From contig NZ_JH932292.1 of the NCBI RefSeq assembly GCF_000301035.1, positions 496,001-560,000 of the forward strand: 64,000 nt of DNA, read 5' to 3'. The DNA is from Facklamia hominis CCUG 36813 (lineage in GTDB: Bacteria > Bacillota > Bacilli > Lactobacillales > Aerococcaceae). The translations under genes and the position numbers were made by a program. The notes under the pieces were generated by a model, which did no database searches, was not told the DNA's origin, and saw only the letters and a program-made list of their open reading frames with translations. Shown piece by piece: positions 57,205 to 64,000 of the stretch. Each line of letters begins with the position of its first letter. Position 1 is the stretch's first letter.

Positions 57205-58803
57205 TTATTCGATGCTAACATATTTTAAATGGATCCGACCGATTGGATCAGGACGCATTCCTTTAACGGTATCTTTTAACACATAATTATTCTCATTATA
57301 GTAAATTGGAATAACTGGCATTTCTTCCATTATGATTGCTTCCGCTTCATGGAGCAATTGATTCCGTTTATCCCCGTCAGCTTCGCTATTAGCTTCATCT
57401 AATTTTGCTTTAAAGTCGGGATTTTCCCAACCCGTATCATTATTTCCTGTTTGACTCGTACGATACATACCTAAGAAAGAGCTAGCATCATTATAATCTG
57501 CTGCCCATCCCATCCGTGCCACTTGATAATCTAAAGATTGTACCTTATCAAGATAAACTTGCCACTCTGAGTTATCAATCTGAGTATTAATTCCAAGATT
57601 ACGAGCCCAATTTTCTTGGACATATTGAGCAATCGTCGCATGGGCTTCACTGGTATTGATGGATAGATTAATTGTTAATTCAGCTGGATCCTTCATTCCC
57701 AATTCTTCTAAGCCTTTAGCAAGATAAGCTTTAGCCTGTTCTAGATCACCATCCTTGAAGTAATCTCTTTCCGATTCAAAACTTGGAATTGTTGGTGGGA
57801 CTAAACCTGTCGCTGGAATATGCGCACCATGCATCACATTTTCAATTAATCCTTGACGATCAATAGCTAATGCAAGTGCCTTACGTATATTTACATTGCT
57901 CATGACAGGGTCTGAGATATTACACTTATACCAATAAATCGCAGAGTAAGGAATTTTTTGCAATTCACCTGATTCTTGGAATACTGGTAGATTCTCTAAA
58001 GAAATAGTTCCAAAAGGTGATCCTAAATAATCAAGATCTCCACTCTGATACATGGTACTAGCAGTTGACTCCGATTCAACAATTTGAACATTCACTTGAT
58101 CCAATTTAACTTGATCTTTATCCCAATATTGGTCATTCTTGCTCAAGGTATAATCACTATTATGATTCCAACTTGATAAAACAAAAGGACCGTTAGTCAC
58201 ATAGTCTTCTCCAGCCTCCATTGCCCAATCTGGGTTACCTTCAACCACCTTCTGGTTGACTGGAGCAAATACATAGTGATTAATTAATTCAGGAAAATAA
58301 GCCACCGGATGGGCTAAAGTTACCTCAAAGGTTAAATCATCGACTGCTTTAATTCCCACATCCTCTAATGAACCTTCACCTAAACTATAGGCCTCAGCTC
58401 CTTTGATATCAAAAAACAAATTAGCTCGTTGAGCCACTTTTTCAGGATCTAACATTCGTTCCCAGGCATACTCAAAGTCTGCCGCTGTCACAGGATCCCC
58501 GTTAGACCATTTAGCTTCTGCCCTCAACTTAAAGGTATAAACCAACCCATCTTCACTGACTTCCCACGATTCCGCTGCCCCCGGGACTACTTCCCCTTCA
58601 TTATTCATCTCTGTTAGATTTTCAAAGACATTATCAATAATAACTCCTGAGGTCGTATCCGATGAAAGACCGGGATCAATTGTTGGCGGTTCAGCACCTG
58701 TTGATAAATTAAGAACCTTATCTTGAGCCAAAGCTGTTGAAGGTGCCAATAATTGACTTAAAGTCAATAAAGTAAGACCCATTGTTTTTAAGAACTTCTT
58801 CAT
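57205..58803 (-). CDS. OppA-like peptide-binding protein, without lipobox
   Basis: A 532-residue family 5 solute-binding protein (signature LNLSTGAEPPTIDPGL, ADFEYAWERMLDPE, MRPDPIGRIHLKYVS), binding oligopeptides outside the membrane. The signal peptide ends in PSTALA then QDK, a signal peptidase I site, with no Cys at all in the N-terminal region. Peptide-binding proteins of Gram-positives normally carry a lipobox, so attachment is unclear. It is an orphan: no permease or ATPase genes adjoin, so it must use a transporter encoded elsewhere. RBS AGGAGGG. Confidence 0.93.
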   Translation of the reverse strand: MKKFLKTMGLTLLTLSQLLAPSTALAQDKVLNLSTGAEPPTIDPGLSSDTTSGVIIDNVFENLTEMNNEGEVVPGAAESWEVSEDGLVYTFKLRAEAKWSNGDPVTAADFEYAWERMLDPEKVAQRANLFFDIKGAEAYSLGEGSLEDVGIKAVDDLTFEVTLAHPVAYFPELINHYVFAPVNQKVVEGNPDWAMEAGEDYVTNGPFVLSSWNHNSDYTLSKNDQYWDKDQVKLDQVNVQIVESESTASTMYQSGDLDYLGSPFGTISLENLPVFQESGELQKIPYSAIYWYKCNISDPVMSNVNIRKALALAIDRQGLIENVMHGAHIPATGLVPPTIPSFESERDYFKDGDLEQAKAYLAKGLEELGMKDPAELTINLSINTSEAHATIAQYVQENWARNLGINTQIDNSEWQVYLDKVQSLDYQVARMGWAADYNDASSFLGMYRTSQTGNNDTGWENPDFKAKLDEANSEADGDKRNQLLHEAEAIIMEEMPVIPIYYNENNYVLKDTVKGMRPDPIGRIHLKYVSIE

Positions 58804-58842
58804 AATATACCCTCCTACTAATACTTCGTTAATTATTAAAGG

Positions 58843-58872
58843 ATTATATCACAGCTAAAGTTCATTTGTCTA
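58843..58872 (-). promoter_or_regulatory. Promoter of the OppA-type gene
   Basis: TAGACA, 18-bp spacer, TATAAT with TGA before it (extended -10), minus strand. Confidence 0.6.
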
Positions 58873-58920
58873 GTTATAATTTAATCTTATTTTAATAAAA
58901 ATTATAAAATTTCACTGTTT

Positions 58921-58956
58921 AAAAATAGAGGCCATAACGGTTAAGTTATAGCCTCT
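58921..58956 (-). terminator. Terminator after the C69 dipeptidase gene
   Basis: On the minus strand AGAGGCTATAAC-loop-GTTATGGCCTCT then ATTTTT. Confidence 0.88.
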
Positions 58957-59020
58957 AACATTTATTAAACTCTAAATTGTTTATGGTTCCTAGAAGCAAA
59001 CCAAGCACAAACCTAAAATT

Positions 59021-60490
59021 TTACAGATCTGGATTATGATAAACTGGCGTATTCTTTAACAATTCAACCATCATTTGATCGGTTAATTCCTTCCATTTAT
59101 CTATCATCTTTTGAGCACGTTCAGCTGAACTTTCAGTAAGATACTTAGATCGCTCTTCAGGATCTTCAATCGATGAGGCTTTTTCATCACTAGCCTTTAA
59201 GTCTTCAGCCATCATCTTTCTTGCTTCATCTTTTGCAGGTACGATAAAATCTTCTTTTAAGAGGTCATAGTTTTGATCCATTAATGCACCAGCGAGACGG
59301 AAAGTCCAATAAGCACCACCTGATGAGAAATTCGTGTCTCCCATACGGTAAGCTTCTGGCGTTTCAGTGATACCTGAGTAGAAAGGCACATAAACACTTG
59401 ATTCAGGTTGCCCCATATTGAGCCAGTGAACCCCTGCAATATCATTTGGTAGATCTTGACGAATTTGAAGGATATGTGATTCCATTGTTTGAGGAACACT
59501 TGCTGGTCTTAGAGTACTTTCTTGGTTAGTACGATAATCATAGTCTGTACCTTCAAAATGAGAGGAGAGTACTTTTTCAATATCTTCAATGTCCATTTTT
59601 TCATCTGCTTTCATCACGAATGGGAAATCATAAGATTCTAGATCTTGTTCAACGCTTGGTGTGAGTAGTTTTTGACCATACCAAACACGAGGATAATTAT
59701 AGACTTGATCCTCTTCAGTATCCGTACCATAGGCTTTTTCAAAGCTAAAAGTGTCTCCTTCTTTATAACGATTAGCTTCTTGAGCAACCTTTAAAACATC
59801 CTTCGAAGCCATAAAGTTTTCTTTATCTTCAAGATTCACTTCTTCAATTACAATTTGATTAGCAATCACGGCATATGAGTCATCTGGAATTCGTTGAGCT
59901 ACCCATTGGTGACCAGTCGCGATTTCCATATACCAGACTTCATCTTTATCTGAGAAGATAACACCATTACCCTCAGCAGCACCTTTTTCTTCAACAATCT
60001 TTCCTAATCGTTCAACCCCTTCACGGGCAGATTTAATATAAGGTAATACTACAGCATTCAAGCTATCCTCTGCAATACCATCTTCGACCAAAGGATCAAT
60101 GTTTAATACATCATCATTGGCTGATAGGGATTCTGTTCCGGACATAGCCACGCCTTCAGAGTTTATCCCTGCTTCGTCAAAACTTCCTTCTGACTCATCA
60201 CCTTCCGGAGTAGCAGTTGTCTTAAAACGTTCTTGTGGTAACTCCACTGTAAAACCATTACCCTTTGACACATACTGAGTTTCTTCGTTTTGTCCCCCCG
60301 GACGAACCACAAAATATTTTGGCCATGCCGCCGACATATCTTCATTTCGAGCAATCATTGTTGAACCATCCACGGTAGCATTTTTACCAACAATAACACT
60401 CGTACAAGCCTCAGCAAAAGGAACCGGAAGCACTGTCATCACTAATAAGCTACTAACCAATGATTTTCGATATCTCTTAAACTGTTTCAT
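59021..60490 (-). CDS. Secreted C69 family dipeptidase (PepD type)
   Basis: A 489-residue N-terminal-nucleophile peptidase. The signal (about 1-28) ends PFAEA and is followed at once by CTSVIVGKNATVDGST, the family start, so signal cleavage exposes the catalytic Cys29. The Cys could be mistaken for a lipobox but is the nucleophile of the family. IARNEDMS and VMSGTES-like AMSGTESL are also present. It probably degrades dipeptides outside the cell. Start has AGGAGG upstream; only 20 bp separate it from the arcC-side hairpin. Confidence 0.92.
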   Translation of the reverse strand: MKQFKRYRKSLVSSLLVMTVLPVPFAEACTSVIVGKNATVDGSTMIARNEDMSAAWPKYFVVRPGGQNEETQYVSKGNGFTVELPQERFKTTATPEGDESEGSFDEAGINSEGVAMSGTESLSANDDVLNIDPLVEDGIAEDSLNAVVLPYIKSAREGVERLGKIVEEKGAAEGNGVIFSDKDEVWYMEIATGHQWVAQRIPDDSYAVIANQIVIEEVNLEDKENFMASKDVLKVAQEANRYKEGDTFSFEKAYGTDTEEDQVYNYPRVWYGQKLLTPSVEQDLESYDFPFVMKADEKMDIEDIEKVLSSHFEGTDYDYRTNQESTLRPASVPQTMESHILQIRQDLPNDIAGVHWLNMGQPESSVYVPFYSGITETPEAYRMGDTNFSSGGAYWTFRLAGALMDQNYDLLKEDFIVPAKDEARKMMAEDLKASDEKASSIEDPEERSKYLTESSAERAQKMIDKWKELTDQMMVELLKNTPVYHNPDL

Positions 60491-60510
60491 TTTGAATCCT
60501 CCTATTATTT

Positions 60511-60557
60511 AAAAAAAGCCAATTAACATCGCTCTACGCTGGTGTTAATTGGCCTTT
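60511..60557 (-). terminator. Hairpin between arcC and the C69 gene
   Basis: On the minus strand GCCAATTAACA and TGTTAATTGGC flank a 14-nt loop, then TTTTTTT. It sits 45 bp after the arcC stop and 20 bp before the C69 start, so it is either the arc terminator or an attenuator for the C69 gene. Confidence 0.85.
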
Positions 60558-60601
60558 TATATCGAACAAACAATCTTATTTATCCTATGGGTCTAAAAAT
60601 A

Positions 60602-61540
60602 TTATTGAATAATCGTTGCTGCCCCATCTTCGATGAAGGCTTTCAAGTTTTCAAGCGAGGTGATGACTGCTTGACCTCCTTGAGTATTTTCCACAAATTG
60701 AATAGCAGCTTCAACCTTCGGTAACATCGAACCAGGTGCGAATTGATTTTCTTTAATATATTCCTTCATCTCGTCGACCGATACGGTTTCCAATTTCTTT
60801 TGATCCGGTTTGTTATAGTTCACATAGGCATAATCAACACCGGTTAAGACGATGAATAAGTCCGCACCAAGATCGTTGGCTAATTTTTGGGAAGCGAAGT
60901 CTTTATCGATAACGGCTTCAACACCCTTTAATTGCCCATCTTCTTCAATAACGGGCACACCGCCACCACCAGTTGCAACTACCACATGGCCTGCATTCAC
61001 TAGGCTTGAGATGGCATCTAATTCTTTGATAGCCACTGGTTTTGGTGAAGCGACAACTTTACGCCAACCCCGACCCGCATCTTCTTTAAAAGTAGCATCG
61101 GTCTTAGCCATTTGTTCCTTGGCTTCTTCTTCGGTGTAGAAAGGACCAATTGGTTTCGATAAGTTACTAAAAGCAGGATCTTCTTTATCGACAATTACTT
61201 GCGTTACAACAGAAGCCACTGTCTTATCGATGCCTTCTTTGGCCAATTCATTTTGCATGGCATTTTGTAACCAATAGCCAATTGAACCTTCAGTCATGGC
61301 AACCAAGCTGTCCAATGGGAAAGCTGGGTTCTTTTCAGAATCTGCTGCAATATTTTGTAAGAGCAGGTTCCCTACTTGAGGACCATTTCCGTGTGTAATA
61401 ATGAGTTCGTGCCCACTCTTAATCAAGTGAACTAAGTAGCTTGCCGTATCTTCTAAGGCTTTCTTTTGTGCTTGGGCAGATGGATCCGAAGATAGGATCG
61501 CATTACCCCCTAAGGCTACAACAATTTTTTTCTTTGACAT
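60602..61540 (-). CDS. arcC: Carbamate kinase
   Basis: A 312-residue enzyme making ATP from carbamoyl phosphate, the last step of the arginine deiminase pathway. Family motifs: [38 protein letters not shown] and [20 protein letters not shown]. It follows the M20 dipeptidase by 16 bp. The order yfcC-type transporter, M20 dipeptidase, arcC is that of the streptococcal arc operon. Confidence 0.96.
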   Translation of the reverse strand: MSKKKIVVALGGNAILSSDPSAQAQKKALEDTASYLVHLIKSGHELIITHGNGPQVGNLLLQNIAADSEKNPAFPLDSLVAMTEGSIGYWLQNAMQNELAKEGIDKTVASVVTQVIVDKEDPAFSNLSKPIGPFYTEEEAKEQMAKTDATFKEDAGRGWRKVVASPKPVAIKELDAISSLVNAGHVVVATGGGGVPVIEEDGQLKGVEAVIDKDFASQKLANDLGADLFIVLTGVDYAYVNYNKPDQKKLETVSVDEMKEYIKENQFAPGSMLPKVEAAIQFVENTQGGQAVITSLENLKAFIEDGAATIIQ

Positions 61541-61556
61541 AAAACTCCCCCTTAAA

Positions 61557-62891
61557 TTATTTAGTGATCAATGCCTTTAGAGCATTCGCATAGATTTCCA
61601 TGGTTTCATAGAAATTCTTTAAAGGCATATGTTCATCAACCTGGTGCATGGTATCTTCTACACCTTCTTGAAGCGCTCCAAAAGCAACACAATTCTTCAT
61701 TGTACGAGCAAAAGTAGCACCACCCGATGAAATCGGTTCAGTCATGTCTCCCGTAAGCTCACGGTAAACAGCTAATAATTTAGTCACCAATTCAGAATCA
61801 ACAGGAACATAAAGAGAAGCTAAATAGTCAAATTCTTGATAGCTTAACTCATAATCCTTAGCGAAATCCGATAATGTTTTAACTAACTGATCTTTATCGG
61901 TCTTAACCGGAATTCTTAAATCCAGTCCTAGCTTAGATTCATGATCATTAATTTCAAGATTAGCCACATTACATGTTAATTTACCAGAATCTTCATCTTC
62001 CACTTTTCCAAAGATTTTTTCTCCCGTCACATCTTGTGCCAAAGTATCAGCAACAAACTTAAGAATTGGATGATCTACTTTTGTAGATAGAGCTTCAATC
62101 AAGTGACTTAAGGCATTATCCCCATCTAATGAATCTTTTGAGTGAACAGATACGCCTTTTACGGTTAGGTGATCCCCATCTAATTCATATTTATAAGCTT
62201 TTTTATCAAGTTCTTTCGCTAAATCTTCAGCGAATTCTCCTTGATAAGCAGCCTTATCTGGAACGACATTAAAGGCACCTGGATTTGAAATATGAAAATC
62301 TTTACTACCAGGACCTACAAGGTGCAATTGAAGCAGACCTTTTTCTGCATAAGTTAATGGAAAAGCAGAGTCTGGAACAATACCCATGGTAACTGCCTCT
62401 TCTTTTTCATTATAGCGGTTTAAACAGCGCCATAAGGTCTCTTCATCTGTCCCAAAAATAAATCGTACACGTTGGTTTAATTCATACCCTTGATCAAGCA
62501 ATGCTTTAAAAGCGTACAAAGCAGCAATAGATGGCCCTTTATCATCTTGTGTTCCACGACCATATAATGCATCACTAGTCCGGATCATTTTAAATGGATC
62601 ATTGGTCCAATCAGAGGGGTTGCCTACAGGAACTACATCTAGATGGCATAAGACACCAAATAGTTCCTCACCTTGACCCATTTCAGCGTAGCCATAGTAT
62701 CCTTCAGGATCAATGTAAGTCTTCATTCCTAAGGATTCACACGTAGCCAATGCTCTTTCAAGCATACGCTGTATATCTTCGCCAAAAGGTGTTTCACTAG
62801 CACTTTCATCTAAGACAGAGGGAATAGCTATCCATTCTTCTAAGGTTTTTAAGGCTTCTTCTTGAACGGACTGAGTTAATTTATATTCCAT
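61557..62891 (-). CDS. M20 (Sapep/PepV family) dipeptidase, arcT-like
   Basis: A 444-residue metal-dependent dipeptidase. The metal and catalytic residues lie in [30 protein letters not shown] and [11 protein letters not shown]. Homologues in streptococci lie between arcD-type transporter and arcC and are annotated Xaa-His dipeptidase or arcT; it may release arginine from peptides for the deiminase pathway (inference). Start has AAGGGGAG upstream. Confidence 0.94.
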   Translation of the reverse strand: MEYKLTQSVQEEALKTLEEWIAIPSVLDESASETPFGEDIQRMLERALATCESLGMKTYIDPEGYYGYAEMGQGEELFGVLCHLDVVPVGNPSDWTNDPFKMIRTSDALYGRGTQDDKGPSIAALYAFKALLDQGYELNQRVRFIFGTDEETLWRCLNRYNEKEEAVTMGIVPDSAFPLTYAEKGLLQLHLVGPGSKDFHISNPGAFNVVPDKAAYQGEFAEDLAKELDKKAYKYELDGDHLTVKGVSVHSKDSLDGDNALSHLIEALSTKVDHPILKFVADTLAQDVTGEKIFGKVEDEDSGKLTCNVANLEINDHESKLGLDLRIPVKTDKDQLVKTLSDFAKDYELSYQEFDYLASLYVPVDSELVTKLLAVYRELTGDMTEPISSGGATFARTMKNCVAFGALQEGVEDTMHQVDEHMPLKNFYETMEIYANALKALITK

Positions 62892-62922
62892 AATACTCCC
62901 CTTTCAATTGATTAAAACTAAA

Positions 62923-62942
62923 CTATACTATACTATACTATA
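62923..62942. repeat. Four copies of a 5-bp tandem repeat (CTATA)
   Basis: CTATA repeated four times spans the stop codon of the transporter gene and the gap before the M20 gene. Repeat changes would alter spacing between them. Confidence 0.85.
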
Positions 62943-64000
62943 TTGCTAAATACGCTCCAGCTAATAATAAAACAAGACAAACTACAAAGACAATGATGAT
63001 TAACTTCTTCATGAATTTCCACCATGTACCTATTTCAATATTAGCAATGGCTAAAGCCCCGACAACCACTCCAGATGTTGGTGTAATCAAGTTCACAATA
63101 CCTGAAGCACTTTGGTATGCTGTAACAACGATCGAACGAGCAACATTGGCAAATTCGCCAAGCGGAGCCATAATCCCCATTGTTGCTGCAGCGAGTCCTG
63201 AAGTTGAAGGAATCAAGAAGGACATTGGAATATAGAAAATATAAGTCAATGTCGTAAAGGCCCACTTAGGCAAGTTAGCTAGAGACATTTCACCCCAGTG
63301 AAGTACCGTCGCTGTAATTTGACCATCGTTCATTACAACTTGGATACCACGAGCCACTGCACAAATTAAAGCCACTGAAATTAAGTCAGTAACACCATTA
63401 ATAAATACTTCTACGAAACGACTTTCATTCATCTTATAGTATAAAGCAATAATCACTGACATCATGAAGAATAATACAGAGATCTCAGTTAAATACCAAG
63501 TACCAAATGGAATCAATGATTTACCAACTAAAGCACCAATGATAGGAAGTCCAGTAATCCAATTTGTTAAACTTTCAAAGAAAGTCCAATTTTCGTTTAA
63601 ATCTCCCCAAGGGATTAAAGCTAAAATCATTAAAACGAAGGTAAGCATGAAGATAATTAAAACACCTTTTTGTTTACCAGTTGGTGCTGGAGCATCTTCT
63701 TCAACAGCCCATTTTTCTTTATCTGATTCAATATGATCTGCAATATAAGAATTTCGTTTTGGATCTTCCATTACTTTTTTAGCATAGCTTGACACATACC
63801 AAGCACCAATCACATAGGTAACAGCAAAGAAAATTAAACGAAGAGCCATACCATCAGCGGTAGAGATACCCGCCATATCAGAAGCAATTACGGTTGCGAA
63901 TGGGTTAACAGTAGAAGATAGAACCCCAAGTCCAGAACCAACTAAGACCACTGCCACAGCCACTAAGGCATCCATTCCTACCCCAACCATCAAAGGAATC
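62938..64000 (-). CDS. YfcC-type transporter, probable arginine/ornithine antiporter (partial at window edge)
   Basis: The C-terminal ~354 residues of a polytopic membrane protein of the YfcC/DcuC-like family, still open at the right edge. At least eight helices are present, with ITPTSGVVVGALAIANIEIG, FLIPSTSGLAAATMGIM and NPFATVIASDMAGIS. In the streptococcal arc operon this family acts as the arginine-ornithine exchanger (arcD). The adjoining M20 dipeptidase and carbamate kinase support that role here, but substrate specificity is inferred from context. Confidence 0.88.
   Translation of the reverse strand, partial: IPLMVGVGMDALVAVAVVLVGSGLGVLSSTVNPFATVIASDMAGISTADGMALRLIFFAVTYVIGAWYVSSYAKKVMEDPKRNSYIADHIESDKEKWAVEEDAPAPTGKQKGVLIIFMLTFVLMILALIPWGDLNENWTFFESLTNWITGLPIIGALVGKSLIPFGTWYLTEISVLFFMMSVIIALYYKMNESRFVEVFINGVTDLISVALICAVARGIQVVMNDGQITATVLHWGEMSLANLPKWAFTTLTYIFYIPMSFLIPSTSGLAAATMGIMAPLGEFANVARSIVVTAYQSASGIVNLITPTSGVVVGALAIANIEIGTWWKFMKKLIIIVFVVCLVLLLAGAYLAI

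Overview
The window is a compact, AT-rich stretch of a low-GC Gram-positive chromosome. Gene content (rhomboid-glcK, yajC-tgt, lexA/yneF, apt-recJ-rnz, obg-glyS-glyQ, recO-era-dgkA-ybeY-pgpH-phoH, rpsU, argS) and a three-gene arc arrangement like that of streptococci point to Lactobacillales. Aerococcaceae-like is possible but unproven. No tRNA, rRNA, prophage or CRISPR array was seen; one IS1182-family element is present. Most genes are on the minus strand.

Layout. 1-2.1 kb: an ABC transporter (permease cut by the window edge, ATPase) divergent from a TetR repressor. 2.1-8 kb: rhodanese-like protein, glucokinase, rhomboid protease, rpmG, two small membrane-anchored proteins, and a class B penicillin-binding protein. 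8-12 kb (+): a YfhO-type membrane protein and a DUF1189 protein, followed by the IS element. 13.8-23 kb: DEAD-box helicase, G6P dehydrogenase, NrnA, YtoI-like CBS regulator, a frameshifted ZIP transporter, YajC, Tgt, glutaminyl cyclase, PlsC. 23.5-28 kb: a heterodimeric ABC exporter, YneF, and LexA with its own SOS box. 28-44.6 kb: a long housekeeping block (apt, recJ, rnz, oatA, obg, glySQ, recO, era, dgkA, ybeY, pgpH, phoH, rpsU). 44.7-49.6 kb: Fur-family regulator, PPDK regulator, an iron/cobalamin-type ABC importer, and a Crp/Fnr regulator. 49.9-53.6 kb: a second heterodimeric ABC exporter behind a leader peptide and attenuator. 53.8-60.5 kb: argS with a T-box, M42 aminopeptidase, OppA-like binding protein, C69 dipeptidase. 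60.6-64 kb: carbamate kinase, M20 dipeptidase and a YfcC-type transporter, which look like the distal part of an arginine deiminase operon whose arcA/arcB would lie beyond the right edge.

The most interesting non-coding signal is upstream of the second ABC exporter (53.38-53.62 kb). It has a strong promoter, a 23-codon ORF with an excellent ribosome binding site, a 12-nt segment inside that ORF complementary to its own Shine-Dalgarno, and a terminator hairpin just before the exporter genes. This is the layout of translation-dependent attenuation of drug exporters. Other notable points: a one-base homopolymer frameshift in the ZIP gene; two ABC binding proteins without a lipobox; an IS transposase ORF that runs through its own terminal repeat into flanking DNA and shares its last seven residues with the nearby YfhO protein; a glyQS leader with a terminator/antiterminator but a poor T-box motif; and an 18-bp perfect palindrome upstream of the Crp/Fnr gene.
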